Source: Prunella strophiata
Lineage: Eukaryota > Chordata > Aves > Passeriformes > Prunellidae
Direction of reading: 5' to 3'
Length of the DNA stretch: 64,000 nt
Assembly: GCA_036583965.1 (NCBI GenBank)
Contig: JAZBQD010000027.1
Coordinates: forward strand, 10,207,187-10,271,186
The translations under genes were made by a program, and so were the position numbers. Positions 12,330 through 22,010 of the stretch are shown here, in pieces. Below the pieces are notes generated by a model. That model worked only from the letters and a program-made list of their open reading frames with translations, searched no databases and was not told the origin of the DNA. Within the stretch, counting starts at the first letter, position 1. Each line of letters starts with the position of its first letter.

Positions 12330-12430
12330 AGCTACTGTGAGGAAAAACAATCACTGTTTTGGTTATTACACTTCATTTATTGGTTTGTTCAAAGATCACA
12401 GCCAGGTAGGCCTTAAATTCAGGGATGCTC
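12330..12430. promoter_or_regulatory. Small AT-rich element with forkhead/SOX/TCF-like sites
   Basis: A compact run holds AAAACAATCACTG, a TTATTACACTTCATTTATTGG stretch, and TTCAAAGATCACAG (TCF/LEF-like CAAAG). It is about 100 bp long and repeat-free. Weak, texture-based call. Confidence 0.25.
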
Positions 12431-13159
12431 AGAGCATGGGTCTCCAGCCTCGCTCTGTGTGGGGCACCCCAGGGTCCTCCCCCAGCTTGTGCCCTTCCCT
12501 ACCCCAGGACAGCTCCATCCTGACTGCCTCTGTAGTATCCCTACATCATGACCAGGCAAAGCACTGGAGGGAAGCTGTCCCAAGGAACATGTTATGCATT
12601 GGGACAGATCTACAAGCAAAGCCTCTCACTGATGTCAACACAAGAGGAAACAACACTTGTGCTCTGACGGAACCATCCAGCACATACACTGCTGGGATAA
12701 CATTCACTTCCCAGGAAGCATCTTTCATGTTGTTTGAGAAAACATGAGAAATTAAGGTCTGGAATAGACACATCCACACCTGTACCTTGGAGGACAGAGA
12801 GCAGGATGTGAAACTTGCTGCTCCTCAATTAAGCATGGGTGCTCAGGGAACTACAGTAGGGTATCAACAAATTTATTCATTTGGATCATACAACAGAGAC
12901 TTTAAAGCTCAGGGAAGATAAGTGTGTCCATGCAATGAAGAGGTCTGCAGAACAAGCCATAGGCACCCCTTTGCATGGTGGTAGCTCAGGCAGGAAGGAG
13001 CAATGCAGTGACCACCTGAGCTGCTTTGGTCATGCAGACCCCTGAGCACACCCAGTCAGCTACTGTCCTTCCAAGATGCATTGAAGAGCACTGGGTGATG
13101 GCTGGGATTCAGGAAATGTGGGGTGCTTCCCCCACTGCTCCTCAGCCAGCTGCCCTGGA
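12431..13159. other. Non-coding DNA, no gene recognised
   Basis: No coding, repeat or clear regulatory signal. Confidence 0.55.
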
Positions 13160-13490
13160 AATGTTCCTATAAACTCCTATTAATTAGTTGACACTTGGAC
13201 TGTGCAAACAGGCTGCCCCCTCCCTGTTCCCCCCCAGGAGGCAGTGCTGGAGCAGGCCAGTGTGGGGGCCAAGTCTTGGGCACATTCTTCCAGTTAATAT
13301 TTCAGCCCACAGTTGCCAAGGGATCGGGGCTGGCGTTTCCCCCCTTCCTCCCCCTTCCACCTCCCAAAGCGCCATTGGTGAGCGGATAGCCAGGTTATTG
13401 CCTCCCCCTCCCTTTGCAAGAAGATGTATGGGAGCCAGAGGAGGAGATTGATGGGGTTTATAGAGTCTCCCTCCTGACCACCCACCATGG
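13160..13490. promoter_or_regulatory. Candidate conserved noncoding element
   Basis: Starts with TATTAATTAGTTGACAC (about 13177-13193) and includes CAGTTAATATTTCAGCCC near 13290-13307, GCGCCATTGGTGAGCGGATAG at about 13370-13390 (CCAAT-box core) and GGGGTTTATAGAG near 13453-13465. A cytosine-rich segment separates the sites. Mixed AT cores plus retained CpGs in repeat-free DNA suggest a regulatory element. Confidence 0.35.
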
Positions 13491-14265
13491 CTCCAGCTCC
13501 CTTGGGCCTGTCCACACCACAGTCACAGCAATGACTCCACTGGTGTCCACCACACAGAAAAAAAAACCATCCTGACTACTTCTGCTGGGTAGCCTAGGTC
13601 ACATTTGCTGCCTTAGAGGACTTGCTTTGGGTCCCAGACACATCAGTGGGATGGGTGAGAGCTTGCAGTTCCTCTCCAGCCACATCCATGCAGTGAAGGG
13701 GACTCAGTGAAGCCTGAATATGAGTGACATCAAGTCCCCAGCTGCTCCTAGCTTTCACAGGTGGCACAGAGCAGACTCCAGCTCTCCCAAAGCCTTCTGC
13801 AAGTCAATGCACTGCAAAGAGTGACTGTACAGAAAGGGCTGCACAGCAGTTCTGGACAGAATAGTGTTTGGACATGGAGGTCCTCCAAAGAGCTGCAGCT
13901 GTCCCTCCTGGAGGCACCAAGGTCCACGGCAGGTCATGGGAGGCACAAGGGTGGGAATAAAAGTCATGGAGGCAGGCTAGGCTCAAGGTGGCCACATGCT
14001 GTAAAGCATAAGGAGGGGACCATGAATCTCATCAATGGACATGCAGGGCAACAGCTCCTCAAAGAGGAGGGAGACTGGGTTTGGTGGAAATGGCCTCAGG
14101 AGAAGCCTCAAAAAAACTCACAGCTCATAAAAGTGCCAGGGATGGCATTTGGCATGACAGGCATCATTGCTACCAGCAGCACACTCAGCCAGGGGCACCA
14201 TCTCAGCAGAGGCTTTCAGGAAGGACCATCTTGGGGACAAAGCCAGCTGCCATTGGATCCCACCA
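13491..14265. other. Non-coding DNA, no gene recognised
   Basis: A 180-codon plus-strand ORF (13761-14303) is open but unrecognisable and has minus-strand open frames opposite. Treated as chance. Confidence 0.55.
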
Positions 14266-14620
14266 TTTTCCAAATTAAACTAACCACTCCCTGCCACTCG
14301 TGAAAAGAAGAAACAAATCAAGTTAACTAAATGTGTTGGTAACATTTGGGCCATTTCCTGTATGTTTAACACATTTTCTATTAAGCCCACGACAAATGGC
14401 AAGGGCTCCAGGCACAGCCATAAAGGCTCCCTCCTGCCGCAAGCCGAAGGGGCAGGGAGGGGAAGGTGAGCTGGCTGAACAGGCAGATGGGAGGTGAGCA
14501 CGTAATTCACAGCAGATCCACGATTTGATTAATTTCCCTGCTTTTCCTGCTGGAGAATTCCGGGTTTTATTGGCCGTTAAAAGGCACTGTGCTGCCTGAT
14601 TTTGGTGCGGAGCTGCGCCA
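14266..14620. promoter_or_regulatory. Candidate conserved noncoding element
   Basis: Contains CCAAATTAAACTAACC at about 14269-14284, AAATCAAGTTAACTAAATG (14314-14332), TTTCTATTAAGCCC, CACGTAATTCAC (about 14499-14510), a TTTGATTAATTT homeodomain-type core at 14524-14535, and GTTTTATTGGCCGTTAAAAGG at about 14563-14583. No repeat and no credible ORF. The density of homeodomain-like cores across 350 bp is the basis of the call. Confidence 0.4.
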
Positions 14621-14925
14621 GAGGGGGGACACAACATGGGGTCTGGCTGCAGGGACCTGTCATGGTGTGAATCAGGTGCACAAGTTTAAGGTGGGTGTTT
14701 TGGGGATGGGGATTCCCTTCTGGAGGACAGTTCCCCCATAACGTGTTTTCTAGAGACTTGTCCTGGGGCCCTGGCTTTGTGAGGAGGGGGGTGACTGTCT
14801 TGGGACTAAGCCTCTCTACAAAGCTGTGGGACCCTCACTCAGCCAATTTCTCCCTCCCCTCCTTCAGCTGCTCTCTCTCATCCCTCCTCCTCACACCAAG
14901 CTGCTGGGATCAAGCCCCTGCAGGA
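14621..14925. other. Non-coding DNA, no gene recognised
   Basis: Part of a long chance ORF (14695-15273, 192 codons) with no domain. Pyrimidine-rich toward its end. Confidence 0.5.
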
Positions 14926-15360
14926 AAAAAAAATGCTCAATTTGTCATGTCATGTCCAGCTGTTAACCTCCCGTTGCCGAGCCATAGGAAAGACTTGCTT
15001 TCTTCTATTTATTTATTTGCCACACGGACAATGGACGGCCCCAGGCCTGCTGAGCTCTTCATAATAATGCCACCAACGATCCCCCCCTCCCTGCTCCTCC
15101 CCCAGCCAGCAGCACCAGCTGAGGAGCTGCAGGTGTCAGTGGGCATTAACCAGTGCAGGGATCCCAGCTCCCTCGAAAGCCCTGGACACCACAAAGAAGG
15201 CAACTGTCAAGGGCTGTGGCCAAGGCTGGGAGGACCCCTTGACTGGGAGGATGCCCAGACTGGGCTCATGTGAAAAGACTTGCACAAAGAGGGAGAGGAG
15301 AGAAAGGCCAAATGATAACCATCGCTCCGGAAAGTTTATCCTGCCACTTTGGGGAGGCTT
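14926..15360. promoter_or_regulatory. Candidate conserved noncoding element, two cores
   Basis: The first core (14930-15080) has CTCAATTTGTCATG, CAGCTGTTAACC, TATTTATTTATTTGCC, GGACAATGG (SOX-like ACAATGG) and CATAATAATGCC. The second (about 15305-15350) has CCAAATGATAACCATCGC and GTTTATCCTGCC (GATA-like). Plain sequence lies between. Both are repeat-free. Confidence 0.35.
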
Positions 15361-15999
15361 GGACAGGGAAGAACAGATCTGTCCAGCCACCCGGACAGTT
15401 CCTGGGGGGACCAAGGCCTGGCATAGTCACTGTGTCCCTGGAGACACTTAGCAACTGAGTGGAGGGGATGGCAGCTTGGAGGCTGGCTTTGACCCCTGCC
15501 AAGGTTCTCCTACTGAGCACAGTTCAGAGTGGTAATCTGGCAGAGTTGAGGCCAGGAAAATTGCTCCAGTGGCCAGGATGTGTCCCAGAGGGGAAAGGCA
15601 TCAGCCCCTCTTCACCCTCCAACTGAGGAAGCATTCTGTGTGAGGCTGGAAGCCAAGGGCTCTGATTGGAAAGTCATAGGGCTGCTCCCCTTAGTTAGCA
15701 GAGCTTAGGGGATGGAGACCCCCACCCAGGGACACTTGCAAAGCCTGGGGGAGGCTCCAGATCTGCCCACCACCTCTGGTCACAGATACGATGCAAAGGA
15801 TCTGCCATTCCCACAGAAATTGTGGTGCCTCCCTCCCACCACCTCTGGTCATGAATGGGAGGAGAGGACCAGGCACCTCTCACAGACCCAGTGCCACGTG
15901 CTGGGGCACTGCCCGCTCCTGGCCTCGACAGTGGCATGTGCCAGGGCTGTGAACACATTGGTGGCAATGGCTGGGTGTGCATTTGCTGGTCTGACAATA
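15361..15999. other. Non-coding DNA, no gene recognised
   Basis: A short repeated phrase (CACCTCTGGTCA at about 15770-15782 and 15839-15851) suggests a small local duplication of about 70-bp period. Nothing else stands out. Confidence 0.5.
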
Positions 16000-16460
16000 A
16001 AACAGCTCTCGGGTTACTGGGAAGGTATCGGCGCCGGGCAGCCGAGGAGCAGAGCACGCGGGCTGTAACTCCTTCCTGTCTGCCCGGCTGTCTGTCCGGC
16101 CTTCCTCCCCCTGTCAATGTCACTTTATTTGCTGCTGGGGTGGCGATAGAATCACTATTAAAAGCACAAGTAGTAGGCATTAAAATGCATTTCGGTTAGT
16201 CCGGGATAATAAAGGCGCGCGAGGGGAAGGGGGGAGGTGAAAAGAAGGAAGTTTTAACTCGCTAATAAAAATCAAATGCAGGCAGTTTGCAGGAGCGAGC
16301 GGCTCGGCGCTTTGCCTTGCTCTTGTTAAGGGCCCGCTGCCATAAATAACTTCCCTGAGCGAAAGCAAAGGAGAGCCAGGGAGTGAGGACGCAACAACAC
16401 AAAATTTTTCATTTTTCTCCATAAATCATTTCAGCGTGTGATAATATTTGTTTTTTCTAA
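16000..16460. promoter_or_regulatory. Strong candidate conserved noncoding element
   Basis: A compact block mixes CpG-retaining and AT-rich cores: CTGTCAATGTCACTTTATTTGC (about 16111-16132; TGTCA is a MEIS/TGIF-type site), GGCGATAGAATCACTATTAAAAG, ATGCAT at 16185-16190, GGGATAATAAAGG, GCGCGCG at 16215-16221, a CGCTAATAAAAATCAAATGC run near 16260-16279, CCATAAATAAC at about 16340-16350, and CCATAAATCATTTCAGCG near 16420-16437. There is no repeat or coding potential. CpGs inside AT-rich DNA are unusual in vertebrates and point to constraint or hypomethylation. Confidence 0.5.
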
Positions 16461-18020
16461 TGAGTCTCCTGTGATCCATTCCGGGAGCTAACATCAGGGC
16501 CTGTCAGGGTATGATGTGTGGGGCACTTCAGAGCTTTACAAAAACTGCCGCCTCTACAGATCCTCCCCTGCCCTTCGCTTATGCTCAGGACAAATGTGGC
16601 CAATTTTTTTTTTTTTTGCTCTGGGATTTCAGGCTCTCTCTCCTTTTGCACAAAGTTCTTCAGCATTAAGCCCTGAGAAGACACCTCCCAGGAAAACAAA
16701 CCATCCCTCTAGTTTTCTCTTTGTCTCCCAGAACAGCAAATATCCAGGATGGTCAAACTCCCAGGATGACAAAAAAACCCTATGGAATGGGAACAAACCA
16801 AAGTGAATGCTGGCAGTGATCCTCAAAAAGGCAGCTCCCCAGAGATGGCACAACACCTGATGTCTGTCACACTTGCTCTGCCCCATGGGCAGCCCAGCAC
16901 AGAGTCTGGTACAGATCCAGGTCTCTATGCCCCCCACCCTAGGCCCAGCATCTGACTCCACCACATCTTCATGAAGTCCTAGGCACCTGCAGAAGCACTA
17001 TGGTGAATGCAGGAGGTTGCATTTCCACAGAGTACATATGCCTACTCATCATTCTTTTAGTCAAAGATCAAGAGCTTTACAGCCAGGGTTTCCTCGGGGA
17101 ATTCTCTGGGCAAAAACCCGCTTGTTTCTGAAATGGAGCCCAACACACGTGTGGAGGTGGCTGCAGGCCACAAGGGTCCAGTAAGTAGGGATAAGGTTTT
17201 ACTGAGACTCTTTCCATTTCTTCACCCCTGCCAGCTCCTCAATATTCATTACTTCAACCCCAAAGTAAGTGTGACACCAGATCTCAGACCTGAAGAGAGC
17301 AGTTTGGGTCAGGGGTGGGAAAGATACTGTGTGCATTTACACCCAGGTGACCAGACTGGCATCAGTCCTGGTTATGACAACCAGAAATTATAACTAATAG
17401 CTCAACAGAGTGCTGGGCACCCAGGCTAGTAGGTTCAGCTCCCATGGGTAGGAGTAGAGCCCCATGGCACCATGTTCAATCTCTCAGCACAGCACCCATG
17501 GATCACGGGCACTGACTTCAGCCTGTGCCTCAGTGACATGAGTCATGCTGGTAGCAGAGACAGAGGATGCTGCTGGTGCCTTTCAGTCTAATTTAAATGG
17601 AAGGCACTTACATTCAGGGAGGTCTATCCATCACCAGATATATGGTTGGAGACCACCTCAGTGAGAAATAAAGGGAAAAAGAGAAAGTGGTACACCAAGA
17701 ATGGTGTATAGAAAACATAAGGGGAGAGGAGCCCAGGAGCATATTTCAGCTGAGATCTATTGCTCAGTAGCTTGGAAATCACCAAAGACTATAAAGATGC
17801 TCTGCTCTGAGCATCACACATCAAGAGCAGTTAACACACCATAATGCTGTGCTCAAGGAAGCAGGATATCCCTGCAGGCCTGGAAACTGAGGCCAACCCT
17901 TGCTCCTCCTCAGCATGATCCAGGTGAAAAAGAGCTCATTCTGGCTCACTCTGATCCTTCTTCTTGCTCCTGCAATCATCACCATGACTGCCAGAGCCAA
18001 GGCTGCTCTTAGCATCACCA
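16461..18020. other. Non-coding DNA, no gene recognised
   Basis: Short ORFs only. A T14 homopolymer lies at 16604-16617. No other repeat or regulatory cluster is clear. Confidence 0.55.
16604..16617. repeat. Poly(T) tract, 14 bp
   Basis: Uninterrupted T14. It is not preceded by transposon sequence that I recognise, so a retroposon tail is not supported. Confidence 0.85.
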
Positions 18021-18029
18021 TCATCAGGG

Positions 18030-18050
18030 TTGTTATTATTATTATTAACA
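18030..18050. repeat. Short (TTA)n microsatellite
   Basis: About five units of a trinucleotide ATT/TTA run with flanking GTT and AAC interruptions. Confidence 0.6.
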
Positions 18051-18224
18051 TCATTGTTATGGTGTTTCCAGAGGAAGCTCTTAACTCTGGTCATCGGGAT
18101 AAAGGCAAGCTGGTGGCATCTTCAGGGAGTCATAATGGTTTGGGGCCCAGCTCAGTGTGTGTTTACTCTCTGCCAATGTATGTGAGAGAGAAAAAGAGAG
18201 AGAGGTAGTGAGATAAACACTGTC

Positions 18225-18620
18225 ATGGGCCGCTTCCATCATCTACTCACAAGAGCATAATAAAGCCCTTGTAATATACTAGAACTTGTGTGGTCCCGGG
18301 GTCTAATTTGCATACTAATTACTCAGTGCAAATGGGAACGAGGGGTAGGGGGAGGGCGCGCGGGTGAGGGGGACTGGACTATTTGCTCTGCCGTTTCATA
18401 TCATGCTAACAAGCTAATCCGGCGTGCAGTTAGCTCCTGATATATAACTGCTCATTAGTATTATAATAAAGTACATGAAACAACCATAAAACGTTATATA
18501 CTGCACAAGTGTTGTTTTCTTGCCAATTATCTGCGGGCGGATTTATCACCGCAGTTGTTGCAAATTCCCCTTGGTGAGGTTTGGGTCGAATAAAGAAAGG
18601 TGTTGGTGTGAGGGGGGAGT
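18225..18620. promoter_or_regulatory. Strong candidate conserved noncoding element with octamer site
   Basis: A perfect octamer ATTTGCAT (18306-18313, POU-type) sits 2 bp from TAATTA (18316-18321, homeodomain-type). The same block has CCCTTGTAATATACTAG near 18266-18282, ATCATGCTAAC, AAGCTAATCC (OTX/PITX-like TAATCC) at about 18411-18420, CTCATTAGTATTATAATAAAG (about 18451-18471), CCATAAAACG, and GCGGATTTATCACCGCAG near 18538-18555. No coding or repeat signature. Function is inferred; the POU+homeodomain pairing is seen directly. Confidence 0.55.
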
Positions 18621-20240
18621 GGGGGGGCTGCTTTCAAGGGGGAAAACATGTGTTTTCTTAAGTAGCACTTACCGATGCGCCATTTCATATGAGAGAGAGG
18701 GGGAATGCTGCATCCTTAGGAGGCTGAGACGGGAAGGGAGCCCAGGGCTCCACATTCAAATCAAACAAACTTCTGTCTGTTATGGAAATGGGACCAGAGC
18801 CCTAAGGATGGACTTCAACCCAGCAGAAACCAACTGAGGACCAGGCAATATCTTTTTCCTACTGCCTTCTTCTAAGGTAGAAGGATCAAGACTAGAGAAA
18901 AGTAGCTCCATTTGATGCAGAAGGGGCTTGCCTGGCACATTTGCCAGCAATGAGGCAAATTTCTCAGAGGAGCCATCCCAGAATTCCTGCCCAAATCTTG
19001 CTTCTCTTTCCCATTACAGCACCAGCAGTCTGCAAGAATCGACAAACCACAGCTCCCAGCACCTCTCCAGACTGTGCACTACTGCCTGCCCTGTGGCTGA
19101 TGTTTCTGCCCTTCTAACCCCTACTACTGCCCCAAAAATGTTTCATAGCACAGGGCTACTGACCAACTCTATATGGCACTGAAAGTCATGGAAATCTTGT
19201 GGTTCACTGCTTTGCCTGGTTGGTCAGAGGACAGCATCCCCTGCCCTCCCACAGTTACAAAACCTGACAGGCTTAAGCAGAGCACAGTGATTTGCAGCCT
19301 GGTCTGTGTCCCCCGGGGGTCTGTGGATTACTTCTCAGAAACCCAGGAATGCTGAACAAGAAAAGTGAACTGAGGATCAAATAGTGCTCTGAATCTGGGT
19401 TCTGCACCTTTGCTGGAAACCCCCAGGGCACCACAAAATGGGAAGAGGCTGAAAGCTGCTGGGAGGATGTGAATAGCAGAGCACCCGCAGCAGAAGGGAG
19501 CTGCACAGGGCTGCCAGGAAAACCTGATGCACTCACCAGAAGAGACAGGACACTGAGTGCTAATCCCTGTTTCCATCCCAGGAGAGATGGGTGACATGGC
19601 TGCAGCCACCACAGGGCACATGAAAGAGCATGGACTCAGGGTCCTTCACTTATGCTGTCTTAGAATATCTCTGACAAGACCATGGGACCTTCCTGCCCCA
19701 GACAAGACAGGCTCCTTGCCCTTGAGAGCTGCATGTTCTCCTATCTTAATAGGTGCTGGCAGAGCTTGCTGAACATGATGGGCACTTCATCCATGCCCCC
19801 ATGCTCAGCTCTTTTCAGAGATGCTCTGTGCTCCCTGAACCTACTGCTTTGCATTGTCCCACAACACCAGCATTGCTGACAGGCCCACATGAGTGTGCAA
19901 CAGGTACTTTTAAAGCTTCTACCAACCTCAGCATCCCACTAAGTCCTCACAGTGAAATACCTCTGCAACAGGAATCCCCCTGCTACCCCTCCTGCTGACA
20001 CTGCCTCCCAAACAAACAGTTGTGAGCATGCTTGCACACCCCCTGTGCTGGCACGCTCTGACCCAGATGTGCACTGCCTGGTGTACACAAGGTTATGTTT
20101 CCAAACACTTACACAAGGCAATAGGAAGACAGAGATTCTCTTCTGTGGAGACCCAGTGGCATAAATCCCACCCATTTTCCCTCTTACAAACAGGGGTTAC
20201 AAATGCAGCCCCCCATGGGTATTTCACACAGAGCCATTCT
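18621..20240. other. Non-coding DNA, no gene recognised
   Basis: Short, conflicting ORFs. No repeat, CpG cluster or AT-rich core of note. Confidence 0.6.
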
Positions 20241-20250
20241 TCCTCTCTTT

Positions 20251-20260
20251 CACACACTCA

Positions 20261-20320
<60 letters not shown>
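20251..20320. repeat. (CA)n microsatellite, about 27 pure units
   Basis: A pure CA run spans 20263-20316, preceded by imperfect CACACACTCACT and followed by AACACG. Its frame shadows read as His-Thr repeats and are not proteins. Likely polymorphic in length. Confidence 0.95.
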
Positions 20321-20324
20321 CGCC

Positions 20325-20690
20325 CCCTTGCTGTGAAGCATTTGCTTATTTATGGCTTGTTTTTGTCAAGCGGAGGCAGGACTGACAGCTCTCAGTGGTG
20401 GGGCTCTGTCTGTCTAACTCCGTAATAAGACACATGATATCCATTCTGCTGCCAGCGGGGAGTGAATCACGCCAACCCTGTCACCCCGCTTCGCCTTGGC
20501 GAACTCCACAGCTTGTTAGCATCACAATATTGGGAGCAAAATGTGACCCAGCGCTGCCATGCCCCCTCCTCCCTCGGTCTGAAAAGAGAGGGGGGAACAC
20601 ACACGCTCACATCTCAACACCAAGGAAAGGCACAAATCCCCCACAGGGCTTTAAAAGGACTTAAAACCATTTTAATAAACTGATCGTAGA
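20325..20690. promoter_or_regulatory. Candidate conserved noncoding element
   Basis: Directly right of the CA repeat are TTTGCTTATTTATGG (about 20341-20355), TTGTCAAGCGG (NKX2-type CAAG core), CCGTAATAAGACACATGATATCC near 20420-20442, GTGAATCACGCC, TTAGCATCACAATATTGGG, and, at the right end, CTTAAAACCATTTTAATAAACTGATCG near 20660-20686. Several CpGs are retained. Repeat-free apart from the adjacent microsatellite. Confidence 0.45.
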
Positions 20691-20984
20691 GGAAACACCT
20701 CCCCTTGGGAGAGGGTCACTGAGCAAATGCCAGCACTGTCTCTGTCCTGCTCTGCCCCCACAAAGCTGCTCTGGGGCACCCAGGAAGGGGTTTCTCCCAT
20801 CCTCTCTCCTACGACTGGCAAGCAGGTTGTGGAACAAGCATCCTTGGTGAAGGAAGGCTGCTGGGAACCATTTCCAACCTCAGCATCCCAGGCTGGGCCA
20901 GGAGGAGTCACCACAGAAGCACTGAAGGACCCCAAACTCCCTCCTCAAACCCCTCCAGTCATGGGGAGGGGAACTCCTACTTAC
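20691..20984. other. Non-coding DNA, no gene recognised
   Basis: Plain sequence between two candidate regulatory blocks; no feature supported. Confidence 0.5.
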
Positions 20985-21588
20985 AGCTTGTTCCCAGGAG
21001 ATAAATAGACCTCAGTAAAAAGATTGCTACATCCTTTCAATAAAGATTTTTTCCTCTTTCCCAGACAGCTTGTGAAATGTTTTAAAAGCTTCTCACATTT
21101 CCAGTGAAACCCACAGAGAAGAATTTTGCTTGTTATCAGCCCTAGAAGACCCTGATAGACGGATGATATTTTTCCCCCTCCTTTCCCTCTCTCACACTCT
21201 CTTTTTTTACAAGCTGAAAAGAGAGTCACAGTGTGTTTTATAACCGGCTCTCTGCATTTCAAAAGCTCAACGAGAGCTCTCTGCGAACCCTGATAAGCCC
21301 AGGGCTCTTAGTGTCTTAAATACCTTTGACAAGCTATACATTACAACGCTAATAATTTGCCAAATTTGCGCCCATAATATGATATCTGTAAAACGTCAAG
21401 GGTGGTAATGCGATTAGCGGCCTCAAATGAAATATCGAACATTCAGCGTTTAGGCCCTGAATAGGGGAGAAAGGAAAGGAAATCAATTTCAAAAGCAGGA
21501 GGGAAAGAAGCGATAAGCGTGTAATAAAAAGGGAGAGGGGAGCATGGACAGGCCGGGAGAAAGAGCATCTTGTTTTTCATTCTTTCTT

Positions 21589-21612
21589 TTTTAAGGCATT
21601 CAAGCCTTAAAA
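21589..21612. repeat. Perfect 9-bp inverted repeat (hairpin)
   Basis: TTTTAAGGC (21589-21597) and GCCTTAAAA (21604-21612) are exact reverse complements around the 6-nt loop ATTCAA. It lies between a pyrimidine-rich run and an A12G13 tract. Could be a cruciform or RNA hairpin; it is too short for a microRNA precursor as seen. Confidence 0.8.
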
Positions 21613-21614
21613 CG

Positions 21615-21639
21615 AAAAAAAAAAAAGGGGGGGGGGGGG
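21615..21639. repeat. Poly(A)12-poly(G)13 junction tract
   Basis: Twelve A residues run directly into about thirteen G residues. Long oligo-G runs can form G-quadruplexes and are prone to sequencing error, so the exact count is uncertain. Confidence 0.85.
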
Positions 21640-21660
21640 AAGCGCAAGCATCTTTGAATT

Positions 21661-22010
21661 AAGCCAGTTACAACTCTGCAAAATAACATTTGGCCACCCT
21701 AACAACCCCGGGGTTTGGTGGATGGTGAAGGTGGGGGAAGGATTTGCTGTTTGCTCTCTGATCCCCCCCCCATCCAACTCCCCGCCCCGAACAGTTCGGG
21801 TCCATAAAACACAGGATGTGAAATTACAAGTAGTCTGAGGGTGGGCTGCCCCCTCCTCTCTCCCCCACTCAAGGTGGTAGAATCATAATGTACTAATTAT
21901 CTGAAACCACTCCGAGTAGAAAAGAAACTGTCACATACCAGGCTGTAGACTAAATAACAAACATCCCACACCTGCGGCTTTATGAGCGCTTGCTGCGCAA
22001 GGCAGCCAGA
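21661..22010. promoter_or_regulatory. Candidate conserved noncoding element with palindrome
   Basis: Includes a near-palindrome CCCGAACAGTTCGGG (21786-21800), GGTCCATAAAACACAGG, GAAATTACAAGTAG, AATCATAATGTACTAATTATCTG near 21881-21903, GACTAAATAACAAAC, and GCGGCTTTATGAGCGC (21974-21989; CDX/HOX-type TTTATG). Contiguous with the preceding cluster, so the two may be one long element. Confidence 0.45.

Larger units (their letters stand above)
20985..21660. promoter_or_regulatory. Strong candidate conserved noncoding element cluster
   Basis: Nearly 700 bp of repeat-free, motif-dense DNA. It includes CTTTCAATAAAG, TTGTTATCAGCCC, TGATAGACGGATGATATT, TAAATACCTTTGACAAGC (TCF/LEF-like CTTTGA), TACAACGCTAATAATTTGCC near 21342-21361, CCATAATATGATATC, GGTAATGCGATTAGCGG at about 21403-21420, AATCAATTTC, and GCGATAAGCGTGTAATAAAAAG near 21509-21530. 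CpGs sit inside AT-rich cores. Ends in a 9-bp hairpin and an A12G13 tract. The densest motif block in the window. Confidence 0.55.

Noticed and set aside
14695..15273. 192-codon plus-strand ORF
   Set aside because: No domain, overlaps opposing open frames, and crosses a motif-dense noncoding block.
15985..16020. ACAATAAAACAGCTCTCGGG as a second LTR 3' end similar to 4835
   Set aside because: It shares only the AATAAA and CAGCTCTC phrase with the LTR; no CA end, TSD or upstream LTR body.
20022..20385. ORFs with long His-Thr runs
   Set aside because: Translation of the (CA)n microsatellite; no start context or domain.
21425..21445. AACATTCAGCG phrase resembling miR-181
   Set aside because: The match stops after about nine bases, and no precursor-length hairpin surrounds it.
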